Shown here one piece after another: positions 1 to 13,964 of a DNA stretch of 64,000 bases. The stretch is from Straminergon stramineum. Its lineage: Eukaryota > Streptophyta > Bryopsida > Hypnales > Calliergonaceae. Both the position numbers and the translations under genes were made by a program. Position 1 is the stretch's first letter. The number at the start of each line of letters is the position of its first letter. Location: positions 6,202,501-6,266,500 of the forward strand of contig OY987269.1 of NCBI GenBank assembly GCA_963920665.1. The letters run 5' to 3'. The notes beneath the pieces were generated by a model. It was not told where the DNA came from, did no database searches, and was given only the letters and a program-made list of their open reading frames with translations.

Positions 1-145
1 TATTGTATTATGAATTTTAATGCTTATCTTTTTATTTTTATTAATTCTAAAAATATATAAAATGACTAGACTTTATATTTATTTTTTTGTATATTTTTTA
101 TTTAAATTTTGGTGCTAATATTACTATATTGTTGGACTTTTGTAG

Positions 146-1021
146 CTTTATGCAATGCCTGTTTTTGATATGTTGGAAACCGCTTTGGTCAAGAAAGCTA
201 GATTTAAACCTTCTCATAAATTGAGGCTTATAACAAGATCGGCTTATGTTGGTGAGTACTCTTTAAAATTTAAATAGTGCATTTATAAAATTTCACTTAT
301 TCTTGTTTATTTTTATTTTTATTTATGCAAAATTAATTGAATTGATTAATTTGTTGCCTAGAGATTGTTTTTAAATAATGTAATTTACTTGATTCTAATA
401 TTTGAACTTTTGCTATGATTGCAGCCATAACATCTTTCATTGGCTTATCCATTCCATTTTTTAGCGCATTGATGGGATTTTTTGGTGGTTTTGCTTTTGC
501 ACCAACAACCTACTTTGTAAGGAATTTTCATAATCTGATTTTGATTTTATTTTAAATTTATATTCATATTTTAAATTTTACTTTAAATTTTTTATGTCTA
601 ACAATATTATTTTTTATATTGATTATTCTGTGTGGCAGTTGCCTTGTATTATGTGGTTGTGTGTGTACAAACCAAAAGCATGGAGCATTACTTGGATTCT
701 AAACTATGTGAGTATGCTTTCAATTTTTTTTTCTAATTAAAGAAAAAACAAAGACTAAAAATTAATTCTTATTCTTATTTTTCTTCAAAAAAAATTTAGT
801 TTAAAAGACGATTTGCATCTCAATATTAGTTTGGTTTTTGAAAGTATTTTATTCTTATAAAATTGTTATAATTAATATCAACTTTAGAAACTATCCTAAT
901 TAAGTTTTTTTGTACATTGTAGATTATCATTGTCATTGGTATACTACTCATGATATTTTCATGTATTGGAGGATTGGCTTCTATCATCATTTCAGCGAGG
1001 GGTTACAAATTCTATGCTTAA
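146..1021 (+). CDS. LHT-like lysine/histidine amino acid transporter, C-terminal part (5' end outside window)
   Basis: Plasma-membrane proton-coupled amino acid importer of the AAAP family, LHT group. Four exons are visible: 146-251, 425-516, 639-707 and 923-1021, separated by GT-AG introns whose phases join without a shift; the first 145 bases are intron. The joined reading frame gives the last ~122 residues. It contains the family-typical stretch FFGGFAFAPTTYFLPCIMWL, followed by a YKPKAWSITW linker, a final hydrophobic segment (IIIVIGILLMIFSCIGGLA) and the C-terminal tail YKFYA. At least three membrane segments are visible. The stop is TAA at 1019-1021. The gene continues to the left of the window. 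Base use is AT-rich like its surroundings and no tandem array is attached, unlike the GC-richer genes. LHT assignment is by family motifs; a related AAP/LHT subgroup cannot be excluded. Confidence 0.85.
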
Positions 1022-2270
1022 TTCCTTAGTCCCAATATTTTGGCAATATTTTCTTGCAAGATAGAATATAGGCAAGCCAAGTATATCACTATCACCACCA
1101 ACACTTGTACTACATGCAAGTGGAATACCAAATATAGCATTACCTCGAGGGCCAAACTATTAGCATGTACATGTTAATAGTCATGCTTAGCATTATCACC
1201 ACCATGTATATGTGCATGTACATGAGCATGTTGATGCAATTAATGCTGCAATAATAAGTTATTTCATGATTCTTAAATGTGAAAAAATCAATAAGTACTT
1301 AGAATTATTTTGGAAAATTAGGAGAGCTTTAAGTACAAAAATTTTCAAGTCTTACTAAAAAATCAGTTTTTATTATTTATTTACTATTTCTTATTCCTAC
1401 TACTTCCAAATAAAAAATATCTTGAAATTGGTTGGAAATCATTGTTTAAAAATGAAATGAGAACAAGTCAACCCTTAAAATTATTAATTATCAATAATAT
1501 TTCATAGATCAAGGATACAATTTTCAAAGATATTTTTTTCAATTTGTTTTCCACCATGCTATATTGTATGTAATGATAATATAATATTTTGAGTTTAAAC
1601 TTGTAAGTTGAATTGAAGAAATTTTATTGAAACAATTCTTTAATCTCTAGACATATCAATTAATTTTCATGATAAAAATAAGAGTACTAGCATTCACATA
1701 ATACAACACACCAACTAATAGGTGGTGAAAAAATGCATGTGAAAGCTCATGCAAAGCTCATAAAATTCTCTATAAATAAGGATGAGTTACATTTAATAGG
1801 TCTATATACTATAAATGAATTTTTAAAAATGTGAACCTTGAATGCTATTATTGAAGTAGAATAAAGAATAAGAATAGACTACATCATGTTCATAATGTTA
1901 TATTTTATTCTACAAAATATTATAAATGAGTTTCCATTATTAATTGGAAACTCATAATCTATAATAGTGGTAGAATAAAGAAAATAGGAAGATATATAAT
2001 TTTACATTTTATTGTCAAATATTTAAATAAAATAAAATAAATTTCACATCATGTTCTTATTTAGATCATTAACCACACAAATTAATACATATTTTGCATT
2101 AATACAAACATATGTTTATTCACCTAAGCATTCCATTGAACTACAATGGTTATAAATTAATTACAGTTAGAATTAACCATGAGCTAACCAACGGTTAGTG
2201 TTAATGATGAAAAGTTTACAGTCTCCAAATACCTTCACTCTCTTCTTGCACGAGGTTTTGGAGAATATTA
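1022..2270. other. Intergenic AT-rich spacer
   Basis: No coding potential that I can support. This is the 3' flank of the LHT-like gene followed by the upstream region of the CFAP57-like gene. It has a few short direct repeats (ATGT/CATG-rich words near 1160-1240) and no clear transposon ends. Confidence 0.6.
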
Positions 2271-2274
2271 TTAT

Positions 2275-2745
2275 TTTATGAGAGGCTATATATAGTATGA
2301 GCTTGCTTATTGATGAAGTTCATTTAGGCTTCTTTTTATTAAAAAAATCAAATACAATGAATGTTTGAGTGACACATTTGCACAAATGCCAATTGGAGCA
2401 ATTTAATGTTCTACAAAAAGGGTGATATGTTATTGATTAAGTTTTTTAAAGGCTATAGAGATTGTTCATTTCGATGAAGTTCAAGTAGGCTTCTCTTTGT
2501 TGAAAGAATTAGACATAAAGAATATTTGAACAAGAATTTTGCACAAATGGCAATTACAAAAATTGAATGTTCTTCAAAATGTTCTTCAAAATGTTTTTGT
2601 TTAAGGTTTTGAAAGAGTAAAGAGTGATTGCACCTTATGATCGAGTGCAATTAGGCTTGCTTTTCTATTGGCAAAATTAAATAGAATAAGTCTTTTGAAC
2701 TTTGAAGCAAATATGGTGATAACAACAACTTCAATAACGGCATCA
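2275..2745 (+). repeat. Three tandem ~160-bp units covering the 5' leader of CFAP57
   Basis: Three diverged units begin near 2313, 2473 and 2640 (spacings about 160 and 167). Each carries GATGAAGTTCA-like sequence, then a TAGGCTTCTTTT-like block, an A-rich stretch and a TTTGAAC-like end. The third unit runs into the likely start codon of CFAP57. A TATATATAG at about 2287-2295 in the first unit could serve as a TATA box, but this is only a guess. Confidence 0.6.
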
Positions 2746-2748
2746 CCT

Positions 2749-5700
2749 ATGGAGCCAAGTGCATCTTTTGGAGTGACAAGCTCCTTCAAAGATGGTGTGC
2801 AATTTCTTGAGAATTTGACATTTGTAACTATGGCAAGTCACTTAGTAGTGGAGAAGAGCCTCTCCAATTTGAAATCGTCCTCGCGGTTTCTCACTGGTTC
2901 TACTACTATGTGTGGCATTTCAGCAATTACTGTTAGCCTTGATCGACGCAACCTAGCTGTGGCTGAGATTGGAAGTAGTAGTGTAAGCTCACCTGTAATT
3001 AATGTGTATGCTACTGCCAAGCTCATCAAGAGATGCTCATTGATGAGTCTCTCTACTGGATCGCATCAATACATTTCATTGTGCTTCACATGTGATGGAA
3101 AGCACATTGCAGCATTGGGAGGCTCGCCAGAGTGGCAATTGCAACTATAGAACATCATGGGGATCAAAGTAGTTGGCTCTACCAATACTATAACACTCAA
3201 TTCCACTGGCGCCTACCAGGTTCATGCCAAATAGGGTTAGATTTCTTACTAAAGTCTTTTTGAGCTTATAAATTAATGTTTGTGGATTGATCAACAGTAA
3301 GATTAGTAACACAACATTGTCGAATACAAATGACAACATGTTGTCTGGATGAAAGTAGCTATTTTATTAGTTGTTGTTTTGTGACTATTCCTATTTTTAT
3401 GCACTCCAACTTGCTTTTGTAACCAATAGAACTCTTGTTATATTGATTATTTTCAATTCAATTAACTATAGAATTTTGAAGATCACATTGTATTTGTCCT
3501 ATCTTTAATTTCTAGTTGTTGAATCTAAGCATGTTATAAGATATCTTAAAAAATCAATTCAAAGTCATAAATATTAAAATCAGCACTACACTCTTTGACC
3601 TTGAGGTTAAGGTTGTGGATGAATGCAAAAAACCCTTATACTATTTTTGTCACACAATAAATGCTAATTTGTTTTTTGGTCATAACTTTTGTGTTACGAC
3701 TCCAAAAGACTCAAGATTCATAGGTAAGGTTTTCATGACTATTATACAACTACAATAAAAAAAAGTCTATTTTAAAAAATATTTTATTATCCAAAAATAG
3801 CCCCCTATAGAATGTCATGGTGTCACACTAGCCAATTTAGAGGGTTTTAGTACTATATCTAGTCCAAACAAACAAATATAGAGGTGAAATTGGAGGGGAT
3901 GGTCTTCTAGAAGACTAGCAACAGTTGTATGAGGGAATTTTGAAAAATAGTTAATTCTATCTTGTATGGAAGTCTACCAAAGGTCTTCTTTCTACTTGCA
4001 TTTTGAAACAAGAAAAATATTACTTTGGTTGCTCTTTTGGTGAGTGGCCATCTCTATAGAATTATTACAAAAGGTCAAATTTTTCTTTTTAAATTTTAAG
4101 GTTTTTTTTTTTAACAAATTAAAACATCAAAGGATTTGTTTTCTAGAGATTTTGCACTTCTTTAATTCTCCTACTTAGAGAATTATTCTATGCTTTATCT
4201 TCCTAGAATACAATCTTCTTAGGCAAGTGTATATGTTGGCCATATTTTCTTTTTAAATTTCATTTTTTTTCCCATTTTAAAGTACTCCAAGAACAAAAGC
4301 ATAAGAATTACAAATATACAACTCACCAAATGAACAAGTGTTTTTTTTGCAATCACCTTTGCACAATTGAATTTACATCTTTGAAATAAGATTTTGTAGT
4401 ACGTGGCTTGTAAGTGCAATTTAAAAGATCTAGCATGACTGGTTCTAATCATTCTTTTATCAACCATTGAGAGATTCTTCTACATCAATTTCTATATCTT
4501 ACTTTGGATGATGTTATTGGTGATTTTGTAAAGTTTGTTCAAAAGTGTAGGATAGTTGATGTGGTTTTTGATGCCCAATGATTGTCTAGCAACCTTGACT
4601 AAGGATGGCATATAAAATGTACTAGAACAAACTTCAAAAGAATGATCCAATCACAGGTACAATGTTGTCCTATTGATGAGAGTTGGATAACTGTGTGTGG
4701 CGATGGATTTGCCAAGACCTACAAGAGGGTGGACAATGACTTGCGACAGGTGTCAACCGATTATACAAACCAAGAAGGGCACAAGGTGTTATGCCACACA
4801 TGGATTCCGCCACTTCTTGAGATAGTTGAAGATGATGAGGTAAAAGAGAAGGATGAAGAACGAAAAAATAGCCAGATTGTCAAGCAAAAAAGAAATTGGA
4901 AAAGTGGCAAGGAAGCTTTGGTTGTAGATTGTGGATGTGTATATGCCCTTGACTTTGGAGAGCTTTTGTATGTTAACAAGGGAGAGGTAGGCTTCCTATA
5001 TTAGTGTTTTCATGGTTTGTCAAAGTAGGAGCTTCATTTGCATCATTCCATTCATTTTGAGACAAGTTCATTATTCCGAGTAAAAGCATCTAATTTAGCT
5101 ATGGATTGGTTTTAAATTTGAAAAGAATGCAAAGATGAAATGGGATTGAAGATGAATAATTGCTTGATTTGACTAGCTCAATCTGAATGTTAATTAGTAA
5201 TCAATAATTTGTTAGCAATATCTATTGAGCTATAGGAGCTTATTTATGTTGTTTCATTTTTGTGTGTGGAATTTGTTTTTCAGGTGATTGCAAGAATAAC
5301 AATGCAAAACTCTATAAATGAGGTATGCATTGCTTATATTATTATTCCATATTCAAGGGGCATCATTTGTGGTGAAAGCGGGACAATTTCAATTTATGAA
5401 TACGATAGAGCACATAAAACCTACAAAAGATTTCGTTCAATTAAAGCGGAAGAAACCAATGTTCAAGTTTGTGGATTAACCTTGTCCTCTACTGAAGATA
5501 CGTTGATGTGCTTACTATCCAACAACTGCCTCATCCACTTTGCTTTTGATGATATTGACAAGATGTCAATTAACACTGTCTCCTCAAATGTCTACTCACA
5601 GGTTTCTCCTAAAATCTCTCTACATGCTCACCTACTATGATATTTTCTAACCATTCTAAATAAAAGGTGAAAACATCCCAAACTGTCCGTGTACCCAATT

Positions 5701-8700
5701 TTGACAAACATACTTTCATTGAAAGTATTCAGCCCAAAAGTGCAATTAAACCATTCCCGTACTTAACAACCATTGGTTGACTATTGATTCTCTAGATTCT
5801 CATGACCAAGCTCTCTTTGATGGTTTCAATGGCCTAGGGAGCTCCACTTTCAGAATTTACAGTAATTACATGTCTTATCCGAAAATTTTCATTTTTTTTT
5901 TAATGAAAATTCGTGATTTTCAATTGCTAATACTACAAAAACAATGTGTTTTTTTTTTCTAGAAAAAGGTACCTCTAACTATGTTGAATTTCTTTTTTCA
6001 ACGGTTTTTGGGTGTTTTCACCTCACATCATAGTTTCATATTTAGGAAGAATGATATAAAAATGACATGAATCATTCAATCTGAAACAATATCTCAATTG
6101 TTAGTTTCTCATTCGGGATGGTCGCAGTCATACCACCAAGCCTTCATAACAGGCATGGACACCTGTTTGCTCAAACCATTCGTGGTCACCTGCAGCACAG
6201 ACAACAGTGTGCGCGTTTGGAATTACGAAGAACTTTCATGCGAAATTTTGAAGGTGTTTCCATCGGAAGCGTTGTCTGTTTCCATGCATCCCAATGGTGC
6301 CTTCAACTTTGAATCCGAACCTTAAAACCTCGACAATTAATAATACATACTACTACAAGTCAGAAATTTTACATTGAATTAAAGATGACTCACCTGTTAT
6401 GTAACTTCCATTTGTTGTACAATTGAGTCATGCATTGGTTTCCAGATTTTAAAATTTTTTCTTCTTTCTACTTCGACATACTGTAAATTGAAGAATTCAT
6501 ATCATGTTTTCATTTCGTTTTACTAATTGTATCCGTGTGTAGACACTGTGATAATTCAACAACTTGAGACAGTTGTAAGGTAATAAGTTCTTGTAAGGAT
6601 CCGGAGTCAAGACTTTTCTTACTGAACATTTGGGGTCGGACAATCATGGATTGGCTGCAGGCTTGTATCTGCTCGTAGGATTTCTTGACTGTTTGTGCTT
6701 ATATGATATGCTTATAAATGACTTGCGGCTATGGAAGGAGTTTGCATCCGTGAAGGGGTGCACCAACTGCGCCTTCAGTCACGGTGGCCAATACTTTGCA
6801 GCCGTGAGTGGCAACTCCGTTCACATCATTTCATCGTACACGGGTCATCCCGTTGGTCATTTGCGAGCTCACTTAAATAAGGTTAGCTATTATACTTTCT
6901 GTCATCGATCACCTCTTTGAACGGACTCTGGATTAGCTGTCGAATTTACAAACTAAGAAGGTTGAGGATACTGACTAAAGCCATTTAATTTGCGAATTGA
7001 TCCTGGGCATCTCCTATAATAAACTATCGTAATTACCCTTAGAATGAAAGATTCTGTGGATCGATTTAGCCCACTTAATTTTCAAGAGCAATTTCCTGAT
7101 CATGTTCAATTCCCAACTTCAAAGAATTGATTGCGATGAGCAGGTCCAAAGCATCTGGTGGGCTCCTGATGACTTCCACATCGTGACTGCGGGAATGGAT
7201 GGAGCCATCTATGAATGGGACCTGAAGACATGCACGCGAAGTCGGGAGCACGTCATCAAAGGGAGCATGCAGAAGTGTGTAATCGGTGTCAACGACAAGT
7301 CCAAATTATTTCTCAGCGCCACTTCAGACTGTAAACTTCGAGAGATGGATGCAGTCGAGGTCTTTCAAGTTGAGTCAGATTGCAACCTTATTTTCTCTAA
7401 TTATATATAAAACCTTGCAACTTGTACCTAAATGAGCTGTGATCTTGAGATGATTTTATGGAATGTGATCAAATGTGACTTCTTCTGAGGTGTTAATATT
7501 CTTGCTGGAAAGATTTTGTCCATTGTAAAGGAATTTCTGGTGAAACTAACACGGAATTACCAGAAATTAAACCATTTCAGCCGGTGGATTTGTATTAGTG
7601 CAATAAATAACACATAGTTTCAAATCATAGCCTGGCTACCGATTTTTCACGATTTTTCACCTTAATTTTTCAATTAGAGGGCACATTATGAAAGAAAACA
7701 CTAATTTGTCCGTCTAAATTTGTTGGCTCTTTTGAATCTGTGGCAGGGATTCCTCACTGATAACGCTTGGGGTTCATTGTTGGGGCGCAGACAATAGAAA
7801 GCGACGTAAACCTCACACACCTTGTCCAATCTGTAGACGGAAACCTTGTGTTTGCAGGAACGGAACATGGAGCCATTCGCGCCTATCAATATCCCTTCAC
7901 AGGCAAGCTTCTCCTAGGTAGCTATAAACTAGTTTTGGTAGCAAGTTGCCAATAAAATCTCACGTTTTCTGAAACATAAATCCATACCTATCCTATAATT
8001 TTATGCCTTTATGTACACATATACATGTCACAGATTTTGGAAATGGAATCATGGGAATTCAACGAAATTGACAGTTAATATTCGTACCTAAGGTATTTCT
8101 TATCATGATGATAATTACTGAGCTTTGGATGTCAGGCCACAGGAGTGTTTCACGAAGTGAAGGTATTTGCGGCGCCGGTAGTCAAAGTCTGCCTTAGCAG
8201 TGACAACCGCCTCTTCTGTGCATCCGAGGATGGAATTATGGTAATGTTTGATGTGCACACTCCTGGCCCTCTTAAAGCCAACATGACCATTGCTTGGAGC
8301 CAAGAGGTGTTGATCTCCAAAGCTGACCTCAACGATTACGTAGAGAGAGTTCAGGAGCTTGAAACTAAGGTAAAATATCTGCATGATCATACACTGGCAC
8401 AATCTACCATCGGTGGGTTGAAATGGTTTTGTGTTGAATCTGTGTTAAAAACTTAACACAAATCGCGTTGAAACTAACAGAAAATTAAGAAAAAACCCCC
8501 ACCATTTCAGCCCATGGTGAATCTGTACTGGTGATTTAATTGATTTGTAAGCAGAATGATGACTCTTCTATCAGTTGGTTCTAACTAAGCTAGGGTGTTG
8601 ATAATTTGCGTGTCTACAGGTTGTGGACACAGAGAAGCATTGTGAATATGAGATCAAATACAGCAACGAACAAGTGGCCAGGAAGATCAGGGACCTGGAA

Positions 8701-11700
8701 AAACACTACGAGGGACTCCTGGACGAGTTAACTGCCAAGAACCAGACTCTTTACATGGCTAAAGCTGAAATGGTACACGATTGGTAAACCCAGAGATTTC
8801 AACTCTGAAATTTTTTTCCTTCGTATTGGGTGCCCAAATTGCTTTTTTAGAAGACGAGTGTTAGAAAACTTATTGTTCATTCTAATGATTTGTGAGACAG
8901 TGAGAAGAAACAGTTAGTTGCTGTATGCTGTGACATTTTACTCAAGCCACAGCGTTTCTAGAAAATGGATTGCCACTGGTAGGAGTTTTGTTGTCTTGCT
9001 CTTAAATCATCATAATGTTGATTGATCGATGCATGCAGGAGCTCGATGTGGAACGAAAAGGGAATGAGCAGCAAGCGATTCATGCGAAGCTTCTCAAGGA
9101 CATGGAAGAAGCTTACTGTAAAAAAATCATGGTGGAAATCTCAAGGTTCTCTTTCATCTGAAATTACTACAAAATGTCTACCTTAGATGTAGCGTAGGAG
9201 TTCTGAGAATCTGAGTTAATACCTGTTCCTAATCATTGATTTTAATCATGACATAATAATGAATCTCTGGTGGCGGATCTAGAAAATTAAATGTTCTCTT
9301 TTATGTTTGCCGTTTTCACCATATGTCTGTCTCTCCCTATTTTCTATCTTAAACTTTTGTTTGAAAATGCTCAGGTACGATGAGGTTGTGCTTAGGAAGG
9401 AGATCGAGAATGCACGCTGGACCCAAGAAATGGACACCATGAAACAAGCTCATGAACTTGCGCTCCAGGCAAGAGAAAATTGGTTTTAGGGTTTAGGGTT
9501 TAGAGTTTAAAAAGGGTTCTAATCCATAATCTTTTTGCTTTTCATTGTGAGCCTAACATCAACTCTAAACAACGAATAATTATGGATCTTGTTAGTAATC
9601 TAGTAGAATGGCTTGGCATTAAATGTCTATTAACCTTCTCGAGTCTCTTGAAAGTTATGTAGTCCATGTTCATCTTTTTACTCCAAATTTCAAAACCTTG
9701 CAGCAATAAATTCTTCTCCAAGCCCAAATTTAATCCTGAAGCCCAAAATATGGCACTAAGGTCGGCTAATGGTTAACATATGCTAAGGTAAATACTCTCA
9801 AACATACAACTGACAGTGGAGGCTTGCCATGGCGTTCTCAGGAGCTCATGGAAGCATATGAAGCTAAACTTGAGGATACCCAAGAAGAGCTTCAGAAAAT
9901 GAAAGAAACCAAGGAGCAGATTACCCTGGACCACGAGGAGGTTCGGAAAGTGGTGGAGGAAGATGCTCAAAATGAAATTGAACAACAGAGAGAGGAGTAT
10001 TCTACTTTACTCTGGAATCTCGCTGTGTCCAATAATTTACAACTGAGAATTCTATTGTTTCGTTGCCAATGAAATCAGAAACTGTGCATAATTGATAGTA
10101 AAAAAAACACGGATCTTCAATTCTGTTAAATTGGCATGATTCTGGCCTCAAAAATTCTGATATATATCTTCTCAAAGCTCAAAATTCAGACCACGAACTA
10201 GGACAGGTATGGATTTATGTACGAAAAGCACCACCGATTTAAACGAAATTGAAGTTATGGATGGGGCATGGCATCATGCAGTTATGAGGTGAAGTTGCTG
10301 AAAGCTGATGAAGCGATACAACACATTATGGGTGAAAATGGTCTTTTGAAAAGCAAGTACATTAAGTTTCAAAAGGAGGTTGACTTATCATATACGGAGC
10401 TGAATGAGCTCTTGAGCCAGAAGAGAGAACTCTATGAAATTGTGAACGAATGCCAACATGATATTCAGTATGTACCGTCCACTATCTGTGATGATTCAAG
10501 TTTTTTTAAATTCAAAGCCTTGTGAAATTCAAAGGTTGATAAAGTAAGTAAGACAGGGGTTCAGGAGGTTGTGAGTGCAGTTACCATTGATATTGTCGTC
10601 AATTTCGTTAAAATTGGCACGAATCCGACACCAAAAATCTAGGATAGTTATGGATTTCAGTTTCAGAATGCGCATTCTGAAAGGTGTCAAAGTATTGGAA
10701 TACCGCCCATTTCACGAAACTGATTTTCTTTCTTATGTGTGTATTGCAGAATGCTTCAAAAGGATGTAGAGGCAAGGGAAGAAGTCTTATTGGAGAGAGA
10801 CCGCCGTATATACGAGCTGAAGCGAGCCAACCAGGTAATCAGGCCAGCTGCAATTTTAATTTGAATCTAGTTTTATTGAAATTCTGTGTGCAATTTCTAT
10901 TTTAATCAATTTCTATTTGATAATTTAGGTCAATTTTTGTGTGAAGTGGGTGCGTTGAGAGATCACATTCACATTCAACCATTAAGACAAATATTGAAGT
11001 GGAATTGGTCCCTTGAACAAGAATGAATCAGGATTATCCAAAATAGGGCAAAGTGGCTTGAAAAGTTGAAACAAGCGAACTAAGCTATAACTTTGCACAA
11101 AATCTGCAGTGGCTATCACTGGTAAAAAGTTGTGAACCACTCATTCATCCCTTGTGACAAAACGGTGCTGCAGGAACTTGAGAAATTCAAATGGGTTCTC
11201 GACTGGAAGATCAAGGACCTTATACACAGCATTGGACCGTCTCAAATTGAAGCTGCCGAAGTGAAAGGTAGAATGGAATCAATGGAAGATGAGTTACTAA
11301 GGTACGTTATAGATCCTCCTTTGAGATGCTTAGCACCGATTTGTGATACCATAACGAACTCAAATTTCACCGCGCACTACATTTTGATTGCATAGATTTT
11401 GAGCACAAATCTCCTCCTTTTTCTGCTTTGTGTTTTGATTAAATGGCCTTGAAGTATTCCCTTGAATAGAAAACACAGGTGCAAATGATTATCATTTACA
11501 GTCGTTGATCGTCTTATTCCGACAGCTTAACTAATTCTGTCAGAACGACGGTTCCTTTCTAGACGAGCCACAAATTTATAGAACGAGAGATTGATTTCAA
11601 GGAATTAAATTTAGTTGATTTATGCATGCTTTTTTGACCCTTTCTTCTTCACCTTGTTCATTGGTGTTAGTAGCAACAATTTTCTTCAGATTTGCACTCA

Positions 11701-13437
11701 GCTGAAAGGGTCAAATTATATAAAAAGATAATGTGAAAGTGTGAAATTGCTTGGCCGTCAGTGCACATGCGAAACTGAAAGAGAAGGCTCTTCTCGTGAC
11801 GAGCCTGAAGGCGAAGCTGCATGCTTCGAGCGTGGAGATGAAACGAGTTCTCTTCGCTCAATCCAGGCAGGCCAAGCTCCTGAAGGATTTTCAAGCCGAC
11901 TTTCATGAATTGTCACAGAAGATCGAGGTGTTATTACACAGCAACTTACCGATCCTCACCTTCAGTTCTCCAAATTGAAGGCTTCATTTTCCACATGAGA
12001 GAACAGTCGATAGTTAAGAGGTTCAGACAAAGCCAGAGGAGATACAATCAAGTCATGAGACAGTGCTAGCTAATGAAAGAGAGAACTGATGAACTAATGA
12101 AAATTCACTTTCTTGTGCATTAACCCGTTCAGTAGTACCTCCAATGCATTTAGAAAATCCATTTTGAAGGAATAGCTTGTTAGATTGAACCGTTCTTAAT
12201 GATTCATTTCAAGAGCTCTTATAGGTAGATAATTTTGAACTAGCTCTTTTTGATCTGGTCACTCCATATGAATGAAAGCTACGACTGACTTCTAAAGAAG
12301 TGACCATGACCAATCGATCACTTGTCAAAACATTGATCACAGTTTTTCATTCTCATTGTGTGCAGAGCGTTCGTGGTCTGAAAATGGGAATTATGGAGTT
12401 GTATCAAAAGCACGTGGAAGGCAAATTCAAGCTGAAGAAAATCAATAGACCAATGCAGGAGGAATTTAGCCATCAACGAGAACTGTTAGAGAGAAAGGTA
12501 GGAATCTTTTTCTGCTTAGAAATTCAACGAGTTCATAACTTGGCACGTTCAAATGTCTACCATGTCTTCCTTTCTTACTGGGCGTCAGAGTTGGTGAATG
12601 AAAATAGTGAAAGAGACTTGTGTGATCTGTAGAATCACCTCATGAAAACGGATAAAACTTCAATTTCGTTCAATTTCGTTCAATAACCCCTAAGAAATCT
12701 GGCATCCACTGGGTGGATTATTAATTTTTTCAAGAGCTCACTCTGAAGCTACAAGAAACAAATGAAGTACAGTCCATCCAAGTGTGTTGGAAAAAGCAAT
12801 TTTTGTCTATTCTTCAACCATTCGACTAGCGTGGTCACTAGGTGCTTCATGATTATGCAATATTATGAATGATTTCAATTCATGTAGGCAGAGGAAATAA
12901 AGGAAAACTTGCCAAAATCAAAGATCTGATGTCTGGTTTCTTCTCATGCCATAATTTAGTTTGCCAAAAAGGCTCCTGAAAATCTACATCCGCCTTCCTA
13001 CTACCAGGGACTCTTCGGGGTTAATAGTTTTGACGTTCAGTTATAAACTGCTTGTGGTGCTCACCCAGGTGAAGACGTTGGAGCACGAGCTGAAGAAAGA
13101 GCGCGACAAGAGCTTCCGCACCCACCTCCACTTGATCAAAGACAACCGACACCTGCTCTTTCAAACCAAAGAGCTCCGTGAGGAAGTGTCAAGGACGCAG
13201 ACTCCATTGTCCAGTGCTCCAGGGTCAAGAATGGGCTCCAGACCCACCACCGCCTCCGACAACAGCAGAGGTTCTATCCGAGAATTGAACTCGGTGAGGA
13301 AGCAGCTGGCGGAGTTGCAGTTGGAGTTGTCCGCAAGGGATGCTCGCGTGGAGTTTTTGGAGGAGCAGATGGTGTCTGGGGAGGTCGGGTTGAAGCAGTG
13401 CATGGGAGTGAAGAAGAAGCCGCTGTCACGGAGATGA
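2749..13437 (+). CDS. CFAP57: CFAP57-like WD40/coiled-coil axonemal protein, with an in-frame TAG in exon 1
   Basis: Axonemal protein (CFAP57/WDR65/FAP57 family) that acts in inner-arm dynein organisation of motile cilia; in plants this means sperm flagella. Eighteen exons: 2749-3219, 4657-4986, 5284-5601, 6128-6296, 6661-6881, 7144-7359, 7791-7917, 8143-8369, 8620-8772, 9039-9145, 9375-9468, 9842-9996, 10282-10467, 10750-10834, 11174-11301, 11762-11927, 12366-12497, 13069-13437. They total 3654 nt (1218 codons), a length close to animal CFAP57. Residues ~30-690 form WD repeats (e.g. VRVWNYEE, GAIYEWDL, GAIRAYQYP). Residues ~690-1217 are coiled coil (e.g. RRIYELKRANQ, FKWVLDWKIKDL). Exon 11 uses a GC donor (9469). 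The odd point is TAG at 3148-3150 (codon 134), exactly where the family has Trp in LxLWxxxxKVV; every other exon is open. It may be a nonsense allele, an early pseudogene or a base error. An ATG at 2713 is an alternative start. The first exons are AT-richer than the last ones. Confidence 0.85.
9485..9503 (+). repeat. Short plant telomere-type repeat in CFAP57 intron 11
   Basis: Two perfect TTTAGGG units followed by TTTAG lie 16 bases after the GC splice donor of exon 11. This is the Arabidopsis-type telomere unit. It is too short to be a telomeric insertion of note. Confidence 0.6.
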
Positions 13438-13960
13438 TGGAGCCAGGGAACTGAAGTTTACAAACCACAGGCAATTCATTAGTTGTGAAACTTTGAAGAC
13501 TGAGTGCAGTTTCTGGTTTTAGAATTAGAATGGTCTGGTTTTTAGATTTAGAATCACCTTATCCACCCAAGATAGTCTTACAAGGACTTGTATTTCAGTC
13601 CAGTATGAAAGGAGGAATTCTGGTTAAATGGCCTTCAACTGAGCCCATGTACAGTACAGTACATTACAGCAGCTATCAAAAACATGCAAAATATTTGGCA
13701 CAAGAGACATAGATGGTTAGTTTCTTACCCTTCTGTCTGAGTGTTCTGAAGGACTAGCTAGGCCTCTGAGCGATGTTGCAAGTCCATGGACTCGTTTCCT
13801 GAATGTGCGACTCCGGCCAAGGGAAACCTTTGAAAAGTGTATGAACACCCATTTCTGTCACTTGATTCTGTATCTATCCTTAAGAAAAACATATGAATTA
13901 ATTAAACTGAGAAATGATGCCAACGACCCCGTAAGCGCAGTTCTGAAGAGGCTCTCATAA
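13438..13960. other. 3' flank of CFAP57 (convergent intergenic region)
   Basis: No gene is seen. It holds the presumed 3' UTR and polyadenylation region of CFAP57, and a small GTACAGTACAGTACA direct repeat near 13650. Confidence 0.5.
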
Positions 13961-13964
13961 TTAG

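Noticed and set aside
9485..9503. Interstitial telomere as sign of a chromosome fusion
   Set aside because: Fewer than three units; occurs by chance or by repair.
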